A stretch of DNA of 64,000 bases, taken from contig CAWHXF010000027.1 in assembly GCA_963833195.1 (NCBI GenBank), positions 2,356,001 to 2,420,000 of the forward strand, given 5' to 3'. Under the pieces are notes generated by a model. The model made no database searches and was not told the origin of the DNA. It was given only the letters and a program-made list of their open reading frames with translations. Below, piece after piece: positions 26,008 through 35,367 of the stretch (its first letter is position 1; each line of letters starts with the position of its first letter). Origin of the DNA: Granulosicoccus sp963833195 (GTDB lineage: Bacteria > Pseudomonadota > Gammaproteobacteria > Granulosicoccales > Granulosicoccaceae). Made by a program: the position numbers and the translations under genes.

Positions 26008-26532
26008 ATGATGAAAGTGATTTCCCGAGCGGCCGGGGCCGGTGCCGCCTGTGCGCTGCTCGCCAGCCTCGCGACGGCTCCCGCCCACGCCAGGACCTTC
26101 GCCGAGATCTACGCCGAGTGCGGACTCGGCGCCATCCTGTTCAACAGCGATACCAGCGGCGTCGAGAACGGCCGGGCGTTCGCGATCATCAGCAACGTGA
26201 CCTCGGACCTCGGCACCACCGCGATCCTCTCCGACGCGACCTCCGAGGAGCAGTGCGCAGGCGCCCCGGCGTCCACCGCGTCCCTGATGCTCGAAATGCT
26301 GCCCGCGCTCGAGCGCGACGTGGCGCGCGGGCACGGTGAATACCTCGATGCCGTGTTCGGGGCCGCCGGCTGCGCCTCGGAGTCCCGTCCGGTCCTGCTC
26401 GACGGCCTGCGCGCAGGGCTCGCCACGAGCGTCTCGGACGTGCCGGACGCCGCGCCGCAGGTCCGCGTGGCGGCGTTGTACGACGGGCTGTCCGCCAGTG
26501 CCGCCTCCCATCCCGGTAGCTGCGCGATCTGA
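26008..26532 (+). CDS. secreted DUF3015 family protein
   Basis: 174 residues with a typical signal peptide (basic start, ALLASLATAPAHA, cleavage after AHA). The mature part carries the family pattern AECGLGAILF, AIISNVTSDLGTTAILSDATSEEQCAG and a late FGAAGCASE. It has four cysteines that could form two disulfides. Periplasmic; no biochemical function is established for the family. It is followed 15 bases later by a DUF4105 gene. That pairing, seen in many gammaproteobacteria, suggests a shared envelope role. Confidence 0.9.
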   Translation: MMKVISRAAGAGAACALLASLATAPAHARTFAEIYAECGLGAILFNSDTSGVENGRAFAIISNVTSDLGTTAILSDATSEEQCAGAPASTASLMLEMLPALERDVARGHGEYLDAVFGAAGCASESRPVLLDGLRAGLATSVSDVPDAAPQVRVAALYDGLSASAASHPGSCAI

Positions 26533-26547
26533 CGTTCGCCGTTGCGG

Positions 26548-28497
26548 ATGCAGGGAGGGCGACGGTGCCGCGTCGCCCTCCGTCGAACCGCCCCCCATCG
26601 AACCGCCCTGCGTAGTGGCGCGCGCCTCGTTCGTCCGACGCTGCTCTGCATTGTCCTGGGGTGGTCCACGGTGGCCGACGCGGGCGCCGCGATCCCGCCC
26701 GGGCTCGTCGACAGGCTCGCCGCCGACCCCGTCTGGCTCGAGCTGATCCACGCCGAGCGCGATCGCGGCGACGACCGGTTCGAGCCCGCGGTGCGGGGCG
26801 ACGACTTCTACCTCAGCGACCCCTCGCGCCTGTCGCCCGCGGCGGAGCTCGACGCGACGTTCGCCGCCTTCGCCCGGGCGGGCGCGCCGTCCCGGCCCAT
26901 CGATCCCGACAACGACCCGCGCTGCCTCTTCCCGGCGCGCAGGCTGTGGCTGCAGGAGCGGGCTCGGGCCTATGGCGTCACGATCGATGGGCTCGACGCC
27001 CCCCGCTGCCCCGCCTTCGAGCGCTGGCTGGACCTCGACGACGTGGAAAGCCTGTCGCTGCTGCACGTGAGCGGCTTCTTCGGCAACCCCGCGAGCGCGT
27101 TCGGACATCTGCTGATGCGCATCGACAAGCGAGGCGGCGACGGCACGCGCGGGCTCGACGATCTCGGCGTGAACTTCGGTGCGCGCGTACCGCCGCAGGA
27201 CGGCTCGCTCGCCTACATGCTCAAGGGCATCTTCGGCGGCTACGACGCCGGATTCCTGCAGCAGGGGTTCCATCTGCACGATGCGGTGTACTCGGCCACC
27301 GAACAGCGCGACATGTGGGCCTACGAGCTGGGGCTCGAGCGCGCGGAGCGCGATCTCGTGCTGTCGCACCTGTGGGAGCTCTCGCGCGTCCGGTTCGACT
27401 ACCGCTTCTTCAAGCACAACTGCGCGTGGAACCTGTCGGCGCTGCTGGAGCTCGTGCTCGACGAGCGACTTCGACCCGAATGGCAGCCCTGGCACCTTCC
27501 CCAGTCCGTGTTCGAGCGGCTCGAGGACATCGACGCGGGCACGCGGCCTGGACTGATCGGGTCGGTGAGCTTCGTGCCGTCCAGCAAGCGAGAGGCCGTG
27601 GCGGCCTTCGACGCCCTCGCACCGGCGGACGCCAGGCTCGCCAACGTCCTGATCGCCGACGGGCTCGAGGTCGATGGGCTGGAAAGCGCGCCCAGCGACG
27701 TGCTCGACTTCCTGCTCGGCTGGATCGACTACCGGGCCGCGGTGGACGCCGCGAACGGCCCGGAGCCCTGGCGCTCGCGCAAGGGCCGGGTGTTGGCGGC
27801 ACGCCTCGCGCAGCCGGTCTCGACGCCCGGACCCGCGCCCCCGGGGCTGCCGCGACCGGCGGGCGGCCCGCGCTCCCGCGCGGTGCGAATCGGGACCGAG
27901 AGCGTCTCGGGCGACGCGCGCCTCGTGCTCGGAGCCTCCACCTACGCCTACGACCTGCTCGGCTCGAACCGAGGCAGCCTCGACGACGCGGGCTTCAGGC
28001 TGCTCGACCTGTCGCTCGGACTGGACGACGACGGCGTCGACTTCCGCGGCATCGACCTGATCGCCGTGGAGAATCTCGCACCGCCGGCGCCCATCGCGGG
28101 CGAATCGCGCCACGTGTGGCGGGCATCGCTGAGCGTCGTCGGAGACGATCCGACGTGCCTGAACTGCTCGGACGTCGTGCTCGAGGGCGGACTCGGCCGC
28201 GGCGCGCGCTTCCCGGAAGCCGCCCCGGGCGAGGGCATCGCGTACGTGTTCGCGGACGTGTCGCTCGGCACGGACCGATCGCTCGCGGGTCCGGCCGCGG
28301 GCATCGTGTACCGCCCCGGCTCGAACGTCGCGCTGCGGATCGAAGGGCGCTGGCTGGCGGCGAGCGACGGGAACGACGTGCCCGCGGCGTCGGCCGAGCT
28401 CGGTTGGCAGCCGTGGCGGCAGGGCTTCGTCGAGCTCGCGGCCGTCAGCGCGGACGCCGTGCGGTCGCTGCGGACGGGCATCAGCCTGCGCTGGTAG
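26548..28497 (+). CDS. DUF4105 (Lnb N-terminal periplasmic) domain protein
   Basis: About 649 residues. A basic N-terminus and LVRPTLLCIVLGWSTVADA form the signal peptide. Residues ~150-330 are the DUF4105 core: SLLHVSGFFGNPASAFGHLLMRID, YMLKGIFGGYDAGF, and VRFDYRFFKHNCAWNLSALLEL with the conserved Asn-Cys. This is a papain-like/NlpC-related arrangement, so Cys with an upstream His may be catalytic. The C-terminal third looks like an outer-membrane beta-barrel region (alternating hydrophobic strands ending in SLRW). ATG 26548 is taken; TTG 26542 is also in frame. Probably an envelope protein acting with the DUF3015 product. Confidence 0.87.
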   Translation: MQGGRRCRVALRRTAPHRTALRSGARLVRPTLLCIVLGWSTVADAGAAIPPGLVDRLAADPVWLELIHAERDRGDDRFEPAVRGDDFYLSDPSRLSPAAELDATFAAFARAGAPSRPIDPDNDPRCLFPARRLWLQERARAYGVTIDGLDAPRCPAFERWLDLDDVESLSLLHVSGFFGNPASAFGHLLMRIDKRGGDGTRGLDDLGVNFGARVPPQDGSLAYMLKGIFGGYDAGFLQQGFHLHDAVYSATEQRDMWAYELGLERAERDLVLSHLWELSRVRFDYRFFKHNCAWNLSALLELVLDERLRPEWQPWHLPQSVFERLEDIDAGTRPGLIGSVSFVPSSKREAVAAFDALAPADARLANVLIADGLEVDGLESAPSDVLDFLLGWIDYRAAVDAANGPEPWRSRKGRVLAARLAQPVSTPGPAPPGLPRPAGGPRSRAVRIGTESVSGDARLVLGASTYAYDLLGSNRGSLDDAGFRLLDLSLGLDDDGVDFRGIDLIAVENLAPPAPIAGESRHVWRASLSVVGDDPTCLNCSDVVLEGGLGRGARFPEAAPGEGIAYVFADVSLGTDRSLAGPAAGIVYRPGSNVALRIEGRWLAASDGNDVPAASAELGWQPWRQGFVELAAVSADAVRSLRTGISLRW

Positions 28498-28523
28498 GCG
28501 ATCGCGTCGACGAAGCGTCGGTC

Positions 28524-29339
28524 TCAACCCGTCCCGAACAGCTCCCGCAGCGCCTCGCCCGGCTCCGCGGCGCGCATGAACGCCTCCCCCACCAGGAACG
28601 CGTGCACGTCGGCCTCGCGCATGCGCACCACGTCCGCCCGCTCCAGGATGCCGCTCTCGGTCACGAGCACCGTCCCGTCCGGCACGCGCTCGAGGAGCCC
28701 GAGCGTGGTGTCCAGCGTCACGTCGAACGTGCGCAGGTCCCGGTTGTTGATGCCGAGCAGCATGGGTTCCAGCACCAGCGCGCGCTCGAGCTCCTTCGCA
28801 TCGTGCACCTCCACCAGCACGTCCATGCCGAGATCGACCGATTGGCGATAGAGCGCGCCCATCGTCTCGTCGTCGAGCGCCGCGGCGATGAGCAGCACGC
28901 AGTCCGCACCGATGGCGCGCGCCTCGACGACCTGGTACGGATCGATCAGGAAGTCCTTGCGGATCACGGGCAGCGAGCACGCGGCACGCGCCGCCTCGAA
29001 CGCGTCCTCCGAGCCCTGGAAGAAGTCCGCGTCGGTCAGCACCGACAGGCACGCCGCCCCGCCGCGCTCGTAGCTCGCGGCGATGGCCGCGGGGTCGAAG
29101 TCCGCGCGGATGACGCCCTTGCTCGGCGAGGCCTTCTTGACCTCGGCGATGACGGCCGCGGCGCCCGCGTCGAGCTTCGCGCGCAGGGCGGCGACGAAGC
29201 CGCGCGGCACGTCGCCGTCGACCGAGCGCAGGGCCGCAAGCTCCGTCAGGGCGTCGTCGTCGGTGCGCTCGCGCCGTTCGGCGATCTCCTCGCGCTTGCG
29301 CGCCAGGATGCGCTTGAGCACGTCCGGTACCTCGTTCAC
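28524..29339 (-). CDS. trpC: indole-3-glycerol phosphate synthase
   Basis: 271 residues, monofunctional (not fused to TrpF). From GTG 29339, DVLKRILARKREEIAERR begins the enzyme. AVIAEVKKASPSKGVIR carries the catalytic Lys and substrate loop. LSVLTDADFFQGS, VIRKDFLIDPYQV, ADCVLLIAAAL, GINNRDLRTF and VTESGI follow in family order. Its GTGA overlaps the trpD stop (29336-29339). It is the last gene of trpEGDC on the minus strand, convergent with the DUF4105 gene. Confidence 0.97.
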   Translation of the reverse strand: MNEVPDVLKRILARKREEIAERRERTDDDALTELAALRSVDGDVPRGFVAALRAKLDAGAAAVIAEVKKASPSKGVIRADFDPAAIAASYERGGAACLSVLTDADFFQGSEDAFEAARAACSLPVIRKDFLIDPYQVVEARAIGADCVLLIAAALDDETMGALYRQSVDLGMDVLVEVHDAKELERALVLEPMLLGINNRDLRTFDVTLDTTLGLLERVPDGTVLVTESGILERADVVRMREADVHAFLVGEAFMRAAEPGEALRELFGTG

Positions 29340-30374
29340 GACTCGTTCCCCTTCGCGGCGAACCCGCGCGACACCTCCACGAGCTCGGCGAGCTTGGCCC
29401 GCGCGGCGCCGCTCGCGAGCGTGGCGCGCGCGACCTCCACGCCGGCCTCCAGCGTGTCGGCGCCCCCGCCGACGTGGATGGCCGCGCCCGCGTTCAGCAG
29501 CACCACGTCGCGCGGCGGACCGGGCTCGTCGTCCAGCACCCGATCGATCACCGCGAGGCTCTCGGCCGGCACCGTCCACGCGCAGGGCCTGCACCGGCGC
29601 GGTGTCGATGCCGAAGCGAGCGGGGTCGATGCTGTAGTCCCGCACCTCTCCGTCCACGAGCTCGGACACGCGCGTGGGGCCTTCGAGGCTGATCTCGTCC
29701 ATGCCGTTCTCGCCGTGCACGACCATCGCGTGTCGGCTGCCCAGCCGTTGCAGCACCTCGGCGAGCGGCCGCACCCAGGCGGCGTCGTACACGCCGAGCA
29801 CGTGGCGGCGCACGCCCGCGGGGTTCGTGAGGGGCCCGAGCAGGTTGAACAGCGTGCGCACGCCCATCTCGCGGCGCGGTCCGATGGCGTGCTTCATGGC
29901 ACTGTGATGCCGCGGTGCGAACATGAAGCCGATGCCGGCCCGGCGGATGCAGTCCCCGACCTGGGCCGCGTCCAGATCGATGTTCACGCCGGCGGCCTCG
30001 AGGTAGTCCGCGGCGCCCGACTTCGACGACACCGAGCGGTTGCCGTGCTTGGCCACCGGCACGCCGGCCGCGGCCGCGACGATGGCGCTGCAGGTGGACA
30101 CGTTGAAGGTGCCCGTGGAGTCGCCGCCGGTACCGACGATGTCGACGGCGTCCAGGCCATCGAGCGACACCGCATCCGCCAGCGCCCGCATGACCGACGC
30201 CGCGGCCGCGACCTCCTCGACGGTCTCGCCCTTCATGCGCAACGCGACGAGAAAGCCGCCGATCTGCGCGGGCGTCGCCTCGCCCGTCATGACGGCGCGC
30301 ATGACCGACGTCATGTCGTCCTCGTTCAGGTCGCGGCGCTCGAGCAGCTCGCCGATGGCGGCCTGGATCTTCAT
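29336..30374 (-). CDS. trpD: anthranilate phosphoribosyltransferase, one frameshift
   Basis: Transfers phosphoribosyl from PRPP to anthranilate. The N-terminal ~265 residues are intact: AVMTGEATPAQIGGFLVALR, DIVGTGGDSTGTFNVST (PRPP-binding loop), KHGNRSVSSKSGAAD, FAPRHHSAMKHA, GPRREMGVRTLFNLLGPLTNP. The last ~80 residues (PAESLAVIDRVLDDEPG, VVLLNAGAAIHVGG, ending FAAKGNES) are in another frame. The shift is near 29572-29590, directly after VQALRVDG. All family motifs survive, so this is probably an assembly indel. Start and stop overlap trpG and trpC by four bases each. Confidence 0.93.
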
Positions 30375-30967
30375 CGTGCTTCTCCGTGGCGGCGCTTCAG
30401 GAAGTTCGCGAGCAGCGCGTGACCGTGCTCGCTCTCGATGGACTCGGGATGGAACTGCACGCCCTCGACGTCGAGCGTGCGGTGGCGCAGGCCCATCACC
30501 TCGGCGCGCTCACCGCGCTCGTCCAGCGTCCAGGCGGTGACCTCGAGGCAGTCGGGCACCGAGTCCGGGGCGATGACGAGCGAGTGGTAGCGCGTGGCCA
30601 CGAACGGGCTCGGCAATCCGGCGAACACGCCGCGACCCTGGTGATGCACCTCGGAGACCTTGCCGTGCATGACGTCCCCCGCACGCGCGACGCGGCCGCC
30701 GTAGTGCTGGCCGATGGCCTGCTGGCCGAGGCACACGCCGAACAGCGGCACGCGACCGGCGAGCCGTTCGATGGCGGCGAGCGTGATGCCCGCACCGTCG
30801 GGGTCCCCGGGGCCCGGCGAGAACAGCACGGCCTCGGGCGCCAGCGCGTCGAGCGCGTCGACGGTGATCAGATCGTTCCTGAACACCTCCACCGTGGCGT
30901 CCAGCTCGCGCAGGTACTGCACGAGGTTCCAGGTGAAGCTGTCGTAGTTGTCGATGACGGCGAGCAT
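30371..30967 (-). CDS. trpG: anthranilate synthase glutamine amidotransferase subunit
   Basis: 198 residues from ATG 30967. IDNYDSFTWNLVQYLRELDA at the N-terminus, FSPGPGDPDGAG, the nucleophile loop GVCLGQQAIGQ with Cys, MHGKVSEVHH, RYHSLV and the catalytic GVQFHPESI (His, Glu) are all present. It supplies ammonia to TrpE. The TrpE stop lies 4 bases upstream, and its own stop overlaps the trpD ATG as ATGA, so the operon is tightly coupled. Confidence 0.97.
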   Translation of the reverse strand: MLAVIDNYDSFTWNLVQYLRELDATVEVFRNDLITVDALDALAPEAVLFSPGPGDPDGAGITLAAIERLAGRVPLFGVCLGQQAIGQHYGGRVARAGDVMHGKVSEVHHQGRGVFAGLPSPFVATRYHSLVIAPDSVPDCLEVTAWTLDERGERAEVMGLRHRTLDVEGVQFHPESIESEHGHALLANFLKRRHGEAR

Positions 30968-30971
30968 GGGT

Positions 30972-32487
30972 TCAGCGCCGGTTGGTGAAGGGGGCGAGGT
31001 GTTCGGGCGGCGCATCGATGCCGGCCTCGGCCATGGCCACGCCGCGGAACACCGCGCGCGCCTTCGACAGCGTCTCCTGCCACTCGGAAGACGGGTCGGA
31101 GTCGTGCACGATGCCGGCGCCCGCCTGCACGTGCAGCCGCCCGTCCTTGACCACCGCGGTGCGGATGGCGATGGCGGTGTCCATGTTGCCGTTCCAGGAC
31201 AGGTAGCCGACCGCGCCCGAGTACACGCCGCGCTTGACGGGCTCGAGCTCCTGGATGATCTCGAGCGCGCGCACCTTCGGCGCGCCCGACAGCGTGCCGG
31301 CGGGAAACGTCGCGCGCAGCACGTCCATGGCGCTGCGGCCGGGCTCCAGCCGGCCGACCACGTTCGAGACGATGTGCATGACGTGCGAGTAGCGCTCGAC
31401 CGCGAAGCGCTCGGTGACCTCCACCGTCCCGGCCCGCGCGATGCGTCCGATGTCGTTGCGTCCCAGATCGATGAGCATCAGGTGCTCGGCGCGCTCCTTC
31501 GGGTCCGCCAGCAGGCTCGCCTCGTTGGCACGGTCCTCGGCCTCGTCCGCACCGCGCGGACGCGTGCCCGCGATGGGGCGCACCGAGACCTCGCCGTGAT
31601 CCAGGCGCACGAGGATCTCCGGGGAGGCGCCCACGACGTGGTGGTCCCCGAGATCGAGGTGGAACAGGTAGGGCGACGGGTTCAACCGGCGCAGCGCCCG
31701 GTACAGCTCGATCGGCTTCGCCTCGAAGGCCACCGACTGCCGCTGCGACAACACCACCTGCATGCAGTCGCCCTTGACGATGTAGTCCTTGATGCGCGCG
31801 ACGGCGGCGGTGAACTCGGCCTCGCCGAACTCCCCGCGGAAGTCCTCTTCCCGCACCGCCAGGCCACTGCCCGATGCCTCGCGCGCGGGCAGCGGCTCGC
31901 GCAGCCGCTCGTACAGCTCCGCGAGCCTCGCCAGGCCCCGCTCGCGCGCATTCTCCGCTTCGGGATCGACGAGCACCAGCAGCGTGAGGGTGCCGGACAG
32001 GCCGTCGAACACCACGAGCTCGTCGGTGACCATGAGCAGGATGTCCGGCACGCCGAGCGGGTCGGGGTGCGGGTTCGCTCCGAGCCGCGGCTCGATCAGC
32101 CGCACGGTGTCGTAGCCGAAGTAGCCGACGAGCCCGCCCGTGATGGGCGGCAGCCCCGGCACGTCGGGGACCGAGAAGCCGGCCTGGTAGGTCTCGATCC
32201 AGGCGAGCGGATCGTCCACCTCGACGCGCTCCACCACCTCGTCGTCGGATCGCACGGTGACCGTGTGCCCGTGCACCTCGATGCGCGTGCGCGCGGGCAG
32301 GCCGATGATGGAATGGCGGCCCCACTTCTCGCCGCCCTGCACCGATTCGAACAGGAACGACAGTGGACGCGTCGGCGAGCTTCAGGTAGGTGGAGAGCGG
32401 GGTCTCGAGGTCGGCCGCGAGGGTGGCCGAGAGCGGTATGCGGGTGTGGCCTTCCGCGCGGTGGCGCGCGAAGTCTTCGGGAGTCAT
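30972..32487 (-). CDS. trpE: anthranilate synthase component I, one frameshift
   Basis: The N-terminus (ATG 32487: MTPEDFARHRAEGHTRIPLS, then PLSTYLKLAD) is in one frame. From SFLFESVQGGEKWGRHSIIG onward it is in another; the shift is near 32345-32370. The Leu/Phe-Glu-Ser-Val segment at the junction is the tryptophan feedback-inhibition site. The chorismate-binding part is complete: VVGASPEILVRL, RPIAGTRPRGAD, LIDLGRNDIGRIA, ATFPAGTLSGAPKVRA and the final IRTAVVKDGRLHVQAGAGIV. The length (~505 codons) is normal. First gene of trpEGDC. Confidence 0.94.
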
Positions 32488-32869
32488 GGACGGATCGTTT
32501 CCAGGCGGTACCGGGCGGGTCGGGTGCGCGCGGGCGCGCGGAAGGCGGACGCGTCTAGCGGCGTCGCCAGCGAAGACCGGGCCGGGCGGGGGAAACGGGC
32601 ATGCCGATGACGGTGATTCGTCCGGGGGACCGCGGAGATCCCGGGGGGAGCGTCGGAGCGCACAAGTCTGCCCGCGAGGCCGCGGGAGCGTCAACCGCTT
32701 CGGGAGCTTGCCCGTCCGAACCGTGCTCCCGGCCGGACTCGCACCGGCCGCCGCACGGGACGCGCTCCGCTCCGCGCCGGCGTGCGTGCGCGAAGGTGCC
32801 GAGGCGCCGCGCGGCGCCTCGATGAGCCCGATACTGGCTCGCTTCCCTCACGAGTCATGGACCCTCGCC
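32488..32869. other. divergent intergenic region upstream of trpE
   Basis: 382 bases between trpE (minus) and a small secreted protein gene (plus). On the minus strand I see no short ORF with adjacent Trp codons and no terminator/antiterminator pair ahead of trpE, so classical leader-peptide attenuation is not supported. The only clear structure is the palindrome at 32800-32821. Confidence 0.5.
32800..32821. repeat. 22-bp perfect palindrome
   Basis: CGAGGCGCCGC (32800-32810) is followed directly by its exact reverse complement (32811-32821) with no spacer. It has no T-run, and lies 49 bases upstream of the small secreted protein ATG and about 310 bases upstream of trpE. The geometry suits a dimeric repressor site or a transcript hairpin. 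Confidence 0.6.
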
Positions 32870-33379
32870 ATGTCCCCCTCCCTCCGCCCGCGCATGCCCC
32901 ACCGAGCCCTGGCCGCCCTCGCCTTCCTGTGGGTGGGCACCGCCGGCGCCGCCGACCTGTTCGTGCTCGACGCGACCCTCGAGCGTCCCGACGCGCCGAC
33001 GCTGAACCCGACGTTCATGGCCACCCCCGGCGAGCGCTCGCTGCTCGTGCTCGACGGCGAAAGACCCGTGGACATCGCGATGACGGTGCAGCCCGCCGAC
33101 GGCGACGCGGGCCCCTACGACGTGCGGGTCGAGCTGATCGAGAACGGCGAGATCCTGGAGGAGACCGTCAGCGCCGTGCCCGGCGAACCGACGCGCGTGA
33201 CGCTCGGCGACAGCGAGCTCACCGTGCGGCTGAACGAGCAATCGGGGCTGCAACAGGGCCCCGACGCGCTCGAGCCCGAGCCGGGCAACGCCGGCCGGGT
33301 CGCGGACCCCGCCGGGGCGACCGTGGGCACCGGGGCGACCGGGCAGACCGACGCGGACGAGCCCTCCGGGAGCGACTGA
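32870..33379 (+). CDS. small secreted protein of unknown function
   Basis: 169 residues from ATG 32870 (or 161 from ATG 32894). The N-terminus is a signal peptide, HRALAALAFLWVGTAGAA. The mature part begins DLFVLDATLERPD and reads as a beta-rich domain: LLVLDGERPVDIAMTVQP, YDVRVELIENGEILEETV, DSELTVRLNEQSGLQQG. A Gly/Ala/Thr-rich, low-complexity tail of ~45 residues follows. No cysteines remain after the signal. I do not recognise the family. Probably periplasmic; 78 bases upstream of the fumarase gene on the same strand. Confidence 0.65.
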   Translation: MSPSLRPRMPHRALAALAFLWVGTAGAADLFVLDATLERPDAPTLNPTFMATPGERSLLVLDGERPVDIAMTVQPADGDAGPYDVRVELIENGEILEETVSAVPGEPTRVTLGDSELTVRLNEQSGLQQGPDALEPEPGNAGRVADPAGATVGTGATGQTDADEPSGSD

Positions 33380-33457
33380 GCGGCTCGGCCGACGCCATCG
33401 ACTATCCTGCGCGCGTCAGCCGAAACGCCGCCCGCCGAGGGCCGAGGGCCTGTATCC

Positions 33458-35014
33458 ATGACCGTGATCCGCCAGGACGACCTGATCGAGAGCGTCGCCG
33501 ACGCCCTGCAGTTCATGTCCTACTACCACCCCAAGGACTACATCGACGCGGTGCACGCCGCGTACGAGCGCGAGGAGTCGAAGGCCGCGAAGGACGCGAT
33601 GGCGCAGATCCTCGTGAACTCCCGCATGTGCGCCGAAGGCCACCGCCCCATCTGCCAGGACACCGGCATCGTCACCGTGTTCATGCGCATCGGCATGAAG
33701 GTCACCTGGGACGCGACGATGTCCGTCACCGACATGGTCAACGAGGGCGTGCGCCGCGCCTACCTGCACCCCGACAACGTGCTGCGCGCGTCCATCCTCG
33801 CGGACCCCGCGGGCGCGCGCAAGAACACCGGCGACAACACGCCGGCCGTCATCCACATGGAGGTCGTCGAGGGCGACACCGTTGACATCGAGATCGCGGC
33901 CAAGGGCGGCGGCTCCGAGAACAAGTCCAAGCTCGCCATGCTGAACCCGTCCGACTCCATCGTGGACTGGGTGGTGAAGACCGTGCCGACGATGGGCGCG
34001 GGGTGGTGCCCGCCCGGCATGCTCGGCATCGGCATCGGCGGCACGGCCGAGAAGGCGGCGGTGCTGGCGAAGCGCTCGCTGATGGACGCGGTGGACATCC
34101 AGATGCTGGCCGAGCGCGGGCCCTCGAACCGCATCGAGGAGCTCAGGCTCGAGATCTTCGACAAGGTCAACGCGCTCGGCATCGGCGCGCAGGGCCTCGG
34201 CGGCCTGACGACCGTGGTCGACGTCAAGATCATGGACCACCCGACGCACGCGGCCTCCCTGCCCGTGGCCATGATCCCGAACTGCGCGGCCACGCGCCAC
34301 GCGCACATCCACCTCGACGGCTCCGGCCCCATGCTGCAGACGCCGCCCTCGCTGGACGACTGGCCGTCGATCACGTGGGACGCGGGCGCGGGCAGCAAGC
34401 GCGTGAACCTCGACACCGTGACGCGCGAGGAGGTCAACGCGTGGCAGCCCGGCGACACGCTGCTGCTGTCGGGGAAGATGCTCACGGGGCGGGACGCCGC
34501 GCACAAGCGCATCCGCGACCTGATCGACTCGGGCGAAGGCCTGCCCGACGGCGTCGATTTCAAGGACCGCTTCATCTACTACGTCGGGCCGGTGGACCCG
34601 ATCGTCGGTGAGATCGTGGGGCCGGCCGGGCCCACCACCTCCACGCGCATGGACAAGTTCACGGCGATGATGACCGGGGAGCTCGGGCTGCTCGGCATGA
34701 TCGGCAAGGCCGAGCGCGGCAAGGACGGCATCGAGCCGATCAGGAAGCACAAGGCGGTGTATCTGATGGCCGTCGGGGGTGCTGCGTATCTCGTGTCGAA
34801 GGCCATCAAGGCGTCGCGCATCGTGGCCTTCGAGGATCTCGGGATGGAGGCGATCCGGGAGTTCACGGTGGAGGACATGCCGGTGACCGTGGCGGTGGAC
34901 TCGGAAGGCACGTCGGTGCACGCGAGCGGGCCGGAGATGTGGAAGGGGAAGATCGAGCGGGGGGAGGCGGTGCCGTTGAGGTTCGAGCGGCGACCCGCGG
35001 GCGTGGCGAGCTGA
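33458..35014 (+). CDS. fumA: class I (iron-sulfur) fumarate hydratase
   Basis: 518 residues, homodimeric oxygen-sensitive fumarase converting fumarate and malate in the TCA cycle. The alpha part carries ICQDTGIVTVFMRIG with the first cluster Cys, KNTGDNTPAVIHMEVVEGD, AKGGGSENKSKLAMLNPSDS and GIGIGGTAEKAAVLAKRSL. PNCAATRHAHIHLDGSGP supplies the next conserved Cys. The beta part has LLSGKMLTGRDAAHKRI, YYVGPVDP, GPAGPTTSTRMD and GGAAYLVSKAIK. A full-length single polypeptide, as in E. coli FumA/FumB. Confidence 0.96.
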   Translation: MTVIRQDDLIESVADALQFMSYYHPKDYIDAVHAAYEREESKAAKDAMAQILVNSRMCAEGHRPICQDTGIVTVFMRIGMKVTWDATMSVTDMVNEGVRRAYLHPDNVLRASILADPAGARKNTGDNTPAVIHMEVVEGDTVDIEIAAKGGGSENKSKLAMLNPSDSIVDWVVKTVPTMGAGWCPPGMLGIGIGGTAEKAAVLAKRSLMDAVDIQMLAERGPSNRIEELRLEIFDKVNALGIGAQGLGGLTTVVDVKIMDHPTHAASLPVAMIPNCAATRHAHIHLDGSGPMLQTPPSLDDWPSITWDAGAGSKRVNLDTVTREEVNAWQPGDTLLLSGKMLTGRDAAHKRIRDLIDSGEGLPDGVDFKDRFIYYVGPVDPIVGEIVGPAGPTTSTRMDKFTAMMTGELGLLGMIGKAERGKDGIEPIRKHKAVYLMAVGGAAYLVSKAIKASRIVAFEDLGMEAIREFTVEDMPVTVAVDSEGTSVHASGPEMWKGKIERGEAVPLRFERRPAGVAS

Positions 35015-35019
35015 CGCGC

Positions 35020-35367
35020 GTGGGATCGCGAACGGCGGTTCGCGTCGCGGCGGCGCTCGTCGCGGCGGCGCTGCTCCAGGCCTGCGCCGCGCCGTCCGGC
35101 CCCGGCGGTGCGCCCGGCGACGGGGCTTCACCCGCGGGCGGCGGACGCGTCACCGAATGCCGCGCGGGCGACCGGGAGGTGGCTTCGGCCGACCAGTGCC
35201 TGCTGGACGATTCGGCCTGCTACGAGATGGCGTCGGGGGCGTACTGCACCGGGCCGCGCGACAGCTCGTGCCCTGCCGGATCGTCGGCGCTGCCCGTCGG
35301 GGAGCCCTGTCCGGCCGGAGCGCGCTGCATCGTGGTCAGCGAGAGCCTGGAGTGCGTGATCGGCTGA
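35020..35367 (+). CDS. small cysteine-rich lipoprotein
   Basis: 115 residues from GTG 35020, five bases past the fumarase stop. The signal AVRVAAALVAAALLQAC ends in the lipobox LLQAC. The short mature domain contains eight further cysteines in pairs (TECRAGDREV, QCLLDDSACYEM, YCTGPRDSSCPAG, GEPCPAGARCIVV, ECVIG), which suggests a disulfide-stabilised fold. No family recognised. It lacks an Asp after the lipid Cys, so transfer to the outer membrane is expected. Confidence 0.65.
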   Translation: MGSRTAVRVAAALVAAALLQACAAPSGPGGAPGDGASPAGGGRVTECRAGDREVASADQCLLDDSACYEMASGAYCTGPRDSSCPAGSSALPVGEPCPAGARCIVVSESLECVIG

